Source: CAZNXJ01 sp964577115
GTDB taxonomy: Bacteria > Planctomycetota > Planctomycetia > Pirellulales > Pirellulaceae
Direction: 5' to 3'
DNA length: 13,750 nucleotides
NCBI GenBank assembly: GCA_964577115.1
Contig: CAZNXJ010000055.1
Span: 1-13,750 of the forward strand
The notes below the pieces were generated by a model that worked only from the letters and a program-made list of their open reading frames with translations, ran no database searches and was not told the origin of the DNA. Of this stretch, positions 7,103 through 13,445 are shown piece after piece; position 1 is the first letter of the stretch; each line of letters opens with the position of its first letter. The translations under genes and the position numbers were made by a program.

Positions 7103-7978
7103 TTAGCCGACGCGGCGCTGCTGACGCTGCGATTCTTCTTGTTCGCCCTGGGGCTCGTCCCCTTCGCGGAAATCAGCCAGCTTGAGCGAAGTGGCTCGAG
7201 CGCGGCGGTCCGGAAGAATGCCTCGGCCGGGCCGTTCGAGGAACGCTGTCAGCTGAGCAGCCGGCCCCGAGGGGAACTGGCGTCGCAGCTCGGCGAGTAT
7301 GTCGCTCCACACCAGGCCACTGCGGTAAAGAATCCGGTAGGCGGCTTTGATGTCCGCGAGCTCCTCGGGCGAGAAGCCGGCGCGGCGCAGCCCGATGAGG
7401 TTCATGCCGACCACGCGGCTCGTCTCGCCGTCGACAGTCATGAACGGAGGCACATCGCGCGTAATGTGGCTTTGTCCGCCAACCATAGCGACCGTACCGA
7501 TGCGGCAGAACTGATGGACAGCAACACCGCCTGACAAGTAGGCGCGATCTTCGACCGTGACGTGTCCGGCAAGCATCACGTTGTTAGCCATGATCGTCCG
7601 GTTGCCGATCACGCAGTCATGCGCGATGTGGACGTTCACCATGAACATGTTCTCGTCGCCCACCAGCGTCGCTTCCTGGGGACGAAACGCGCGGTGAATC
7701 GTGACGTTTTCGCGCACGATGTTGCCGCGCCCCATGCGGAGCGTTCCCACGGAGTCGCCCACCTTCAGATGCTGGGGCAACCCGCCGATGATGGCCGCTT
7801 CGAACAGTTGATTCTCCGGGCCGAGCTGCGTGCCCTCCTTGACGATCGCGCGCGCGCCGATCACGCAGCGGTCGCCCACTTGAGCTCCCGCTTCGACGAT
7901 CGCGAAGGGACCGATGTGTACCTGCACGCCCAGTTCGGCAGCCGGGCTAACGATCGCCGTTGGATGGATAGTGACCAC
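7103..7978 (-). CDS. lpxA: Acyl-ACP--UDP-N-acetylglucosamine O-acyltransferase
   Basis: LpxA transfers an R-3-hydroxyacyl chain from ACP to the 3-OH of UDP-GlcNAc, the first step of lipid A synthesis, in the cytoplasm. The 291-aa protein shows the left-handed beta-helix hexapeptide pattern from about 2 to 190 and the LpxA helical C-terminal domain (GFSPEELADIKAAYRILYRSG at 201-221). Catalytic His120 (in HIAHDC) corresponds to E. coli His125; His117 and His155 (AVHQF) correspond to His122 and His160. Gly168 aligns with E. coli Gly173, the residue that permits long (C14-type) chains, so a long-chain donor is inferred. About 35 extra, charged, probably disordered residues follow the usual C-terminus. 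The start is a GTG; an in-frame stop (7991-7993) excludes anything longer. No lpxD, fabZ, lpxB or lpxC is adjacent, unlike the common clusters. Confidence 0.94.
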   Translation of the reverse strand: MVTIHPTAIVSPAAELGVQVHIGPFAIVEAGAQVGDRCVIGARAIVKEGTQLGPENQLFEAAIIGGLPQHLKVGDSVGTLRMGRGNIVRENVTIHRAFRPQEATLVGDENMFMVNVHIAHDCVIGNRTIMANNVMLAGHVTVEDRAYLSGGVAVHQFCRIGTVAMVGGQSHITRDVPPFMTVDGETSRVVGMNLIGLRRAGFSPEELADIKAAYRILYRSGLVWSDILAELRRQFPSGPAAQLTAFLERPGRGILPDRRARATSLKLADFREGDEPQGEQEESQRQQRRVG

Positions 7979-8026
7979 GTGTTGTACTCGTCAAGGTTGT
8001 AGGGCTTTCCGGCCTCGCGGGCCCAA

Positions 8027-8055
8027 TTCATCTCTTTTTTGGGGGAATGTGTCAA
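8027..8055 (-). promoter_or_regulatory. Candidate promoter of lpxA
   Basis: On the minus strand a perfect TTGACA (8050-8055) lies 72 nt upstream of the GTG start. At 17 nt spacing the -10 would be GATGAA (8027-8032), which is poor. The -35 is convincing by itself, the -10 is not. Confidence 0.3.
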
Positions 8056-8197
8056 CAGAGATTTGAGGCACATTGCTGCGTGCCGGCGGGGGCCCCGGCC
8101 TGCGTTGCGGGGTTACCGGTGGTACAATCGGCGGGATGCGCGAGCGTTAAGATCTCTTGGAACGTGTCCCCCCGATCGAGATGGAATTGAGATTTAA

Positions 8198-8536
8198 ATG
8201 ATGGATGCCGTGGAAGTGTACAAAGAAGGCGAAAACCTGCGGAACGAGGGCAAGTACGAGGAGGCAGTGGCCCGGTTCGAACAAGCCATGGAGCTCGATC
8301 CGACCTACGTCATGCCGTACCACGCAGCGGCCGTCTGCTACAGCCACCTGAACCAGCATGAGAAGGCAATCGAACACGCTCGGAAAGCGTGCGAGTTGGA
8401 TCCGCAGGATCCGTTTTGTTACATGTCGCTGAGCGTTACGTATCGCAAAGCGTTTCAAGGCACGCAGGACATGCGATATATTCAACTGGCCGAAGACGCC
8501 ATGGCCCGCGCGCAGGCGCTCGGCCCCCGCCGCTAG
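8198..8536 (+). CDS. Small tetratricopeptide-repeat protein
   Basis: A 112-aa protein made almost entirely of TPR helices, a protein-protein interaction fold. The first repeat is residues about 3-36 (YKEGENLRNEGKYEEAVARF then ALxLDP-type end MELDP), the second about 37-70 (YHAAAVCYSHLNQHEKAIEH, ending CELDP), and a third, less regular one about 71-110 with an insertion (KAFQGTQDMRY) between its helices. There is no signal peptide, so it is probably cytoplasmic, and no catalytic residues. The start is either ATG at 8198 or the adjacent ATG at 8201, with no clear Shine-Dalgarno. It is divergent from lpxA and 162 nt before the peroxidase gene. The specific partner is unknown. Confidence 0.85.
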   Translation: MMDAVEVYKEGENLRNEGKYEEAVARFEQAMELDPTYVMPYHAAAVCYSHLNQHEKAIEHARKACELDPQDPFCYMSLSVTYRKAFQGTQDMRYIQLAEDAMARAQALGPRR

Positions 8537-8698
8537 CCCGCTAACTTTCACCCCGCCCCACCGACCGCCTCGAGCGGCCCGCCGTGACGAACGGCACCCG
8601 CGCGTTGCGCGTCCGGCTGATACCCGAACAAAACTTCCGATACGTTTTGACCGACGTCTCACTCCCTACCGTTTGGTTGCTTTCCAGGAGAACTTCCT

Positions 8699-9292
8699 AT
8701 GCAGGTCATTCGGATTTTTAGCCGGTCCCTCACGGCGCTTGCCTGTGCGGCGCTTGTCGCCGGCGTGGCGCTCGCTGCCGACAACTCGGATAACAAGCCG
8801 GCGCCCGCGCTTTCGTTCACGATGAAGTCGCTCGACGGCAAAGACGTCGACCTCGCCAAATACCAGGGCAAGGTTGTGCTGATCGTGAACGTGGCGAGCG
8901 AGTGCGGACTGACGCCGCAGTATGAGGGACTCCAGGCTCTGCACGACAAGTACGCCGACAAGGGCCTTGCGATCCTCGGCTTCCCCTGCAACCAGTTTGG
9001 CAGCCAGGAACCGGGAACAGCCGCCGAGATCCGGGAATTCTGCACGACGCACTATGGCGTCAAGTTCGACATGTTCGCCAAGGTGAACGTCAACGGCGAG
9101 GAAGCCTGCCCGCTGTATAAGTACCTCACCGCGCAGAACACGAAGCCGAAGGGCTCGGGCGACATTTCCTGGAATTTCGAAAAATTCTTGCTCGATCGCG
9201 ACGGCAACGTGGTGGCGCGCTTTGAGCCGCGAACGACTCCCGACGCGCAGGAAGTCGTCAAGGCGATTGAGGCCGAGTTGGCGAAGAAGTAA
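8699..9292 (+). CDS. Glutathione peroxidase family protein, exported (Cys type)
   Basis: A thiol peroxidase that reduces hydrogen or lipid peroxides. The 197-aa protein has a signal peptide (basic start MQVIRIFSR, hydrophobic 11-24, likely cleavage after ALA at 25-27), so it probably acts outside the cytoplasm. The mature part is a full GPx domain: peroxidatic Cys69 in NVASECGLT, FPCNQFGSQEP at 95-105 with Gln103, and WNF at 158-160 with Trp158 and Asn159, completing the catalytic tetrad. Cysteine, not selenocysteine, is used. Cys115 (EFCTTH) lies where thioredoxin-dependent plant-type GPx enzymes carry the resolving cysteine, so a thioredoxin-like reductant is more likely than glutathione; this is inference. 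AGGAG at 8686-8690 supports the start, and an intrinsic terminator follows. Neighbours give no pathway hint. Confidence 0.92.
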   Translation: MQVIRIFSRSLTALACAALVAGVALAADNSDNKPAPALSFTMKSLDGKDVDLAKYQGKVVLIVNVASECGLTPQYEGLQALHDKYADKGLAILGFPCNQFGSQEPGTAAEIREFCTTHYGVKFDMFAKVNVNGEEACPLYKYLTAQNTKPKGSGDISWNFEKFLLDRDGNVVARFEPRTTPDAQEVVKAIEAELAKK

Positions 9293-9311
9293 CCACCGAG
9301 CCGTAAAACGG

Positions 9312-9330
9312 GCGAGCAGCGGGTGCTCGC
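9312..9330. repeat. Hairpin just after the glutathione peroxidase gene
   Basis: GCGAGCA (9312-9318) and TGCTCGC (9324-9330) are a perfect 7-bp stem with a 5-nt loop, 19 nt after the stop and before the main terminator. No T-tract follows. It may protect the mRNA 3' end. Confidence 0.35.
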
Positions 9331-9352
9331 TGTGGTAATACAGATTCAAACC

Positions 9353-9397
9353 AAAGAGGGGCACGGCCAAAGATCCTTCGGCCGTGCCCCTTTTGTT
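9353..9397. terminator. Intrinsic terminator, glutathione peroxidase (possibly bidirectional)
   Basis: GGGGCACGGCC (9358-9368) and GGCCGTGCCCC (9380-9390) form a perfect 11-bp GC-rich stem with an 11-nt loop, followed on the plus strand by TTTTGTT. The bases before the stem (AAAGA) extend the pairing into the T-tract. On the minus strand the run after the stem is shorter (TCTTTGG), but the hairpin may also stop ppdK transcription arriving from the other side. Confidence 0.9.
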
Positions 9398-9471
9398 ACA
9401 AGTGAATACGGTGCCGTTCCAGCGGCAAGAACGCAGCGGACCACAGGCCACCGTGGGGGCACGCTTAGCCA

Positions 9472-9506
9472 GGGCGCGCTACGCGTCGCCGACTCGCAGC
9501 GCGCCC
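9472..9506. repeat. Inverted repeat downstream of ppdK
   Basis: GGGCGCGCT (9472-9480) and AGCGCGCCC (9498-9506) form a perfect 9-bp stem with a 17-nt loop, 38 nt after the ppdK stop codon on the minus strand. No T-tract follows in either direction. It may be a 3' stabilising hairpin, or part of a two-hairpin end with the terminator at 9353-9397. Confidence 0.35.
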
Positions 9507-9543
9507 AGTTTGCAGGGCCCGCGCACCGTCCTCCGAGGCGAGC

Positions 9544-12234
9544 TCACTCGCCGCGGCTTTCCGACTCGTCCTCGATCGCTGCCTGAGCAGCGGCGAGCCG
9601 CGCGATCGGCACGCGGAAGGGCGAACAGCTAACGTAGTCGAGCCCGACTCGGTGGCAGAACACGACGGAATCGGGATCCCCGCCGTGCTCGCCGCAGATG
9701 CCGATCTTCAGGTCCTTGCGAACTTTGCGGCCGCGCTTGACGCCCATTTCGACGAGCTGTCCGACGCCGGCGGTGTCGATCGACTGGAACGGGTCCACGT
9801 GCAACAGCTCGTGCCGCAGATAATCAGGCAGGAAGCTGCCGACGTCGTCGCGGCTATAGCCGAACGTCATCTGCGTGAGATCGTTCGTCCCGAAGCTGAA
9901 GAACTCGGCGTACTCGGCGATCTCGTTTGCCGTCACGGCCGCGCGAGGCACTTCGATCATCGTTCCGATCAGGACGTTCAAGTTACCCTTGAACTTCTTC
10001 TCGGCAACGACCTCTGCGATGGTCTTCTCCGTCAGCTCGCGCAGCATCTTCAGTTCGCTCGCCAGACCGACCAGCGGAATCATGATCTCGGGAATCGCTT
10101 CGACGCGTTTCCCCTTACACTCGATGGCCGCTTCGATGATCGCGCGGACCTGCATCTCGAGAATTTCGGGATAGGTCACGCAGAGGCGGCATCCACGGTG
10201 GCCGAGCATCGGGTTGGCTTCATGCAGCTGAGAGACACGCGATTTCACGCGTGCCGGCGAAACGCCGAGCCGCTTCGCCATTTCCTTCTGGCTCTTCTCA
10301 TCGTGCGGCAGGAACTCGTGCAGCGGCGGATCGAGCAACCGAATGGTGACCGGCAGCCCATTCATGGCGGTGAAGATGCCGACGAAGTCCTGTCGCTGGA
10401 ACGGCAGCAACTTGGCTAGCGCTGCACGCCGCGCTTCTTCGGATTCGGCGAGAATCATCTCGCGCATCGCCGCGATGCGATCCTCTTGGAAGAACATGTG
10501 CTCGGTGCGGCACAACCCAATCCCCTCGGCGCCGAATTCTCGCGCTCGCTTGGCGTCCTCGGGCGTGTCGGCGTTGGTGCGAATGCGCAATCGCCGGTAC
10601 TTATCGGCCCAGCTCATCACCTTCGAGAAGTCGCCCGAAAGCTTCGGCGTTGTGGTCGGGATCGCTCCGGCCATGACTTCCCCGGTCGATCCATCGATCG
10701 AGATCACATCATCCGGTCCGAGCGTTCGGCCGTTGACCGTGATCTTCTTGGCTTTCTCGTTGATCTCGATGGCACCGGCGCCGACGACGCAGCAGCGTCC
10801 CCAACCGCGTGCGACGACAGCCGCGTGGCTCGTCATTCCACCCGTGCTCGTCAAAATACCGACGGCGCTATGCATCCCGTCAACGTCTTCGGGGCTGGTT
10901 TCCTTGCGGACCAGGATGACCTTCTCGCCGGCGTGCGTCCGATCGACGGCTTCCTGGGCGGTGAAGGCGAGCTTGCCGACGGCGGCTCCCGGCGATGCGG
11001 GCAGGCCCTTGGCCAGCAGCGCGTCGCTAGCTTTCTGTTTGGCAGCCCGATCGAAGCTCGGCAACAGCAACTGCGTCAGGTCATTGGCCGGAATGCGGGC
11101 GAGCGCCGTCCGCTCGTCGATCAGCCCTTCGGCGACCATGTCGCAGGCAATCTTCACCGCGGCGGCACCGGTGCGTTTGCCGGCGCGCGTTTGCAGCATG
11201 TACAGCGTACCGCGCTCGATCGTGAACTCGATGTCCTGCATGTCGCGGTAGTGCTGCTCGAGAATGTCCTTGATCTCGAGGAGCTGCTTATAAACCTGCT
11301 TGTTCCATTTCTTCATCTCCGAGACCGGCTGCGGCGTACGAATACCGGCCACGACGTCCTCGCCTTGCGCGTTGACGAGGTACTCGCCGTAAAACTCGTT
11401 CTTGCCCGTCGAGGGATCGCGCGTGAACGCGACACCCGTCCCGGAGTCCTCGCCCATGTTGCCGTACACCATGGACTGCACGTTCACCGCGGTACCCTTC
11501 AGGCCGCGGATGCCTTCGACTTCGCGATAACGCACCGCACGTGGTGTCTGCCAGCTCTTGAACACAGCTTCAATGGCCAGTTCGAGCTGACGGTAGGGAT
11601 CCTGCGGAAAGCCCTCGCCGGTATGTTCGCGAAAGACTTCCTTGTACGCCTCGCAGAGCGCCTTGAGGCCTTCCGCCGGCACGTCGGTGTCGAGCGTCGC
11701 CTTGTACTTTTTCTTGATGGCGTCGAACTGCTCTTCGAACAGCTGGTGTTCGACGCCCATGACAACGTCGCCAAACATGTTGATCAGGCGGCGGTAGGCG
11801 TCGTAGGCGAAGCGTTCATTGCCGGTGGCCCGCGCCAGCCCCTCGACGGACGTGTCCGTCAGTCCGAGGTTCAGAATCGTGTCCATCATGCCGGGCATCG
11901 ACACGGCGGCCCCCGAGCGGACGGAGACGAGCAGCGGGTTTTCGGGATCGCCGAACTTCTTACCCAGCTCCTTCTCGAGCGTCCGGATGCTGGCATGGAC
12001 CTCGTCCATCAGCCCGTCCGGCAGCCGCCCGCCGATTTTGTAGTACTTTTCGCAGACTTCCGTCGTGATTGTGAATCCGGGCGGAACGGGCAGGCCGATT
12101 CCGGTCATCTCTGCAAGGTTAGCGCCCTTCCCACCGAGGATGACTTTGCCGACACCGCGCCCATCGGTGCGCGTCTTGCCGAAGTAATACGTCATCTTCG
12201 AACTGCCCGAACTGCGAGCTGCTTTCTTTGCCAT
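9544..12234 (-). CDS. ppdK: Pyruvate, phosphate dikinase
   Basis: PPDK interconverts pyruvate + ATP + phosphate and PEP + AMP + pyrophosphate, serving pyrophosphate-linked glycolysis or gluconeogenesis in the cytoplasm. The 896-aa protein is full length for bacterial enzymes. The N-terminal ATP-grasp region (about 14-350) starts MTYYFGK and has GGKGANLAEM from 34 and SVRSGAAVSMPGMMDT at 104-119. The central swivelling domain has TGGMTSHAAV at 464-473 with the phosphorylated His470. The C-terminal PEP/pyruvate barrel has GLCRTEHMFF at 573-582, the FGTNDLTQMTFG motif from 781 and GICGEHGGDP at 845-854 with general acid Cys847. All catalytic residues are present. The ATG at 12234 gives a short basic 13-residue leader (MAKKAARSSGSSK); Met14 is a possible alternative, and the frame is open to 12321 but that part is unlike PPDK. 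Confidence 0.97.
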   Translation of the reverse strand: MAKKAARSSGSSKMTYYFGKTRTDGRGVGKVILGGKGANLAEMTGIGLPVPPGFTITTEVCEKYYKIGGRLPDGLMDEVHASIRTLEKELGKKFGDPENPLLVSVRSGAAVSMPGMMDTILNLGLTDTSVEGLARATGNERFAYDAYRRLINMFGDVVMGVEHQLFEEQFDAIKKKYKATLDTDVPAEGLKALCEAYKEVFREHTGEGFPQDPYRQLELAIEAVFKSWQTPRAVRYREVEGIRGLKGTAVNVQSMVYGNMGEDSGTGVAFTRDPSTGKNEFYGEYLVNAQGEDVVAGIRTPQPVSEMKKWNKQVYKQLLEIKDILEQHYRDMQDIEFTIERGTLYMLQTRAGKRTGAAAVKIACDMVAEGLIDERTALARIPANDLTQLLLPSFDRAAKQKASDALLAKGLPASPGAAVGKLAFTAQEAVDRTHAGEKVILVRKETSPEDVDGMHSAVGILTSTGGMTSHAAVVARGWGRCCVVGAGAIEINEKAKKITVNGRTLGPDDVISIDGSTGEVMAGAIPTTTPKLSGDFSKVMSWADKYRRLRIRTNADTPEDAKRAREFGAEGIGLCRTEHMFFQEDRIAAMREMILAESEEARRAALAKLLPFQRQDFVGIFTAMNGLPVTIRLLDPPLHEFLPHDEKSQKEMAKRLGVSPARVKSRVSQLHEANPMLGHRGCRLCVTYPEILEMQVRAIIEAAIECKGKRVEAIPEIMIPLVGLASELKMLRELTEKTIAEVVAEKKFKGNLNVLIGTMIEVPRAAVTANEIAEYAEFFSFGTNDLTQMTFGYSRDDVGSFLPDYLRHELLHVDPFQSIDTAGVGQLVEMGVKRGRKVRKDLKIGICGEHGGDPDSVVFCHRVGLDYVSCSPFRVPIARLAAAQAAIEDESESRGE

Positions 12235-12443
12235 CTTGACCTTGCTTTCGCTTGTTCGTTGTTTCGCGGATATCCCACAACGTCGCCGGTGTCGGCCATG
12301 CGTCGTAACGATCGGCCGCAAGAGCAGGCCGCCGAGCGACGGGCGACGATGGCGGCGCCACCAATCGCGGCTCGGCCGCCGAAGGTCGCAGGCACCTCCA
12401 GCTCAACCGATGTCTCTACCTTTTCGGCTTCAAGAATTGGGCG

Positions 12444-12473
12444 AATCTACCAGATCGCAGCGCGCACCGTCAA
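12444..12473 (-). promoter_or_regulatory. Candidate sigma70 promoter of ppdK
   Basis: On the minus strand TTGACG (12468-12473, five of six matches) and TAGATT (12444-12449, four of six) are 18 nt apart. Transcription would start near 12437, leaving a leader of about 200 nt before the ATG at 12234. I saw no better promoter closer to the gene. Confidence 0.4.
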
Positions 12474-12560
12474 TGACAGAACATTTGCCCTAAGATGCCG
12501 CTCTGGTCGATTTTGCCGTGCCGCCGAGCGCCTTAGCCGTCCGGTTGCATGCCGCCGACA

Positions 12561-12572
12561 AGCCCCTTGGGG
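12561..12572 (-). terminator. Weak hairpin directly after the CPBP protease stop codon
   Basis: On the minus strand AGCCCCAAGGGGCT starts within the TAG stop and folds into a short GC stem with a very tight loop, followed by TGTCGG rather than a T-run. It could be a poor terminator or chance. Confidence 0.2.
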
Positions 12573-13211
12573 CTATATGGCCGACGCGTCGGCCGGCGCC
12601 CGCTCGCGGCGCGATCCGCGGAGAATATAGAGCAGCGCGAGGAAATCGTACAGCGCGTGAGTCGTGATGGGGGCCACGAGGTTTTCCGTCGCGATGAGCA
12701 AAACGCCGAGGTACACACCGACCAGTGCGGCGAGCACCGCGTACGTCGCGGACAGCCAGTGGCAGAGCCCGAAGAGTACACCGGCTACCAAAACCGCGAC
12801 CCAGGAGCCCGCGGGACTCGTAGAGAGTTCGGCGAGGCTCCACTGCACCCAACCTCGAAAGAGCAGTTCTTCCCCGAGCCCGGCGGCCAGCGAGATGACG
12901 GCCAGCTGCGCGACGGAGGCATGGGAAAAGAGCGGCACGAGAAACCGCGTGGACCAGTCGCGCAGCTCGCGCACCGGCCGCCACGCCACATGCTCGAGCA
13001 TGAAAAGCATCCCGAGCAGTGGGAGCGTCGCCAGCACGCCCTGCCCGACAGCTCGGAGATAGGGTGCTGCGGCCAGCGGTTGATCGTCCGTCCACCCAGG
13101 CCACGGGCCAAGCGATCCGCCTAGGAAGTAATAGAGCCCGAGGGCAACCAGGGCGAGTCCGCCCTCGAACAGGATGGCAACGGTAACAGGCGAACGTCCG
13201 GCAGAGGGCAT
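12573..13211 (-). CDS. CPBP family intramembrane metalloprotease (Rce1-like)
   Basis: A 212-aa multi-pass membrane protein. Hydrophobic segments are visible at about 9-30, 55-74, 98-113, 136-152, 155-175 and 186-197. The three CPBP (ABI/Rce1) motifs are in order: EELLFRGW at 114-121 with Glu114, Glu115 and Arg119; FGLCH at 147-151 with His151; and HALYD at 185-189 with His185 and Asp189. In Rce1-type glutamate proteases these residues form the active site inside the membrane. Family members cleave prenylated or other membrane peptides, process or confer immunity to bacteriocins, or have unknown substrates; no precursor peptide or bacteriocin gene lies nearby, so the substrate is unknown. The start ATG has no good Shine-Dalgarno. 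The tail (SRRERAPADASAI) is basic and probably cytoplasmic. Confidence 0.9.
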   Translation of the reverse strand: MPSAGRSPVTVAILFEGGLALVALGLYYFLGGSLGPWPGWTDDQPLAAAPYLRAVGQGVLATLPLLGMLFMLEHVAWRPVRELRDWSTRFLVPLFSHASVAQLAVISLAAGLGEELLFRGWVQWSLAELSTSPAGSWVAVLVAGVLFGLCHWLSATYAVLAALVGVYLGVLLIATENLVAPITTHALYDFLALLYILRGSRRERAPADASAI

Positions 13212-13362
13212 GAGCGATGGACAGCCAGGAGCATGGAGCGCGTTTCGGAGCTCTCAGGATACCACGCGACGGCCGGCAGCCGGCTAAGGGCCGGCAGGCG
13301 AGGAGGATGCTGCGGCACCGCGCGTCGTGGCGCTCCGCAGAGCCGTGCGGCGAGCAAGAACC

Positions 13363-13401
13363 AAAAAGGCGGTGGCCCGCCCTTGCAAACGGACCACCGC
13401 C
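13363..13401 (-). terminator. Intrinsic terminator of the YTV repeat gene
   Basis: Read on the minus strand, GGCGGTGG (13394-13401) and CCACCGCC (13368-13375) form an 8-bp stem around an 18-nt loop, followed by TTTTT (13363-13367). It lies 44 nt after the stop codon of the repeat-protein gene, in the right orientation. Confidence 0.85.
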
Positions 13402-13445
13402 AAACATCCAGACCAGACAGTCTTCCGAGAGTCGTACTTACTGAA

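Larger units (their letters stand above)
12235..12572. other. Intergenic region between CPBP protease and ppdK genes
   Basis: This 338-nt stretch separates two minus-strand genes. No credible gene is visible; the overlapping open frames are low-complexity Arg/Ala-rich or opposite-strand readings. It holds a possible ppdK promoter (12444-12473), which would make the ppdK-proximal 200 nt a transcribed leader, and a small hairpin beside the protease stop (12561-12572). Confidence 0.6.

Noticed and set aside
7861..8073. 70-codon minus-strand frame starting upstream of lpxA
   Set aside because: It runs into lpxA in another frame and has no recognisable content. I considered a frameshifted lpxA N-terminus, but the GTG start already gives the complete LpxA beginning.
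8105..8128. TTGCGG and TACAAT as a promoter for the TPR gene
   Set aside because: TACAAT is a good -10, but the only -35-like hexamer is 12 nt away, too close; no suitable -35 at 16-18 nt.
10486..12630. A 714-codon open frame on the plus strand opposite ppdK
   Set aside because: It is antisense to a clear, full-length PPDK. High GC and codon bias leave the opposite strand open; its translation resembles no family and contains no ordered motif.
12490..13407. 305-codon Arg/Ala-rich open frame on the minus strand over the CPBP gene
   Set aside because: It is a shifted reading of the CPBP gene, whose own frame carries all catalytic motifs and membrane segments.
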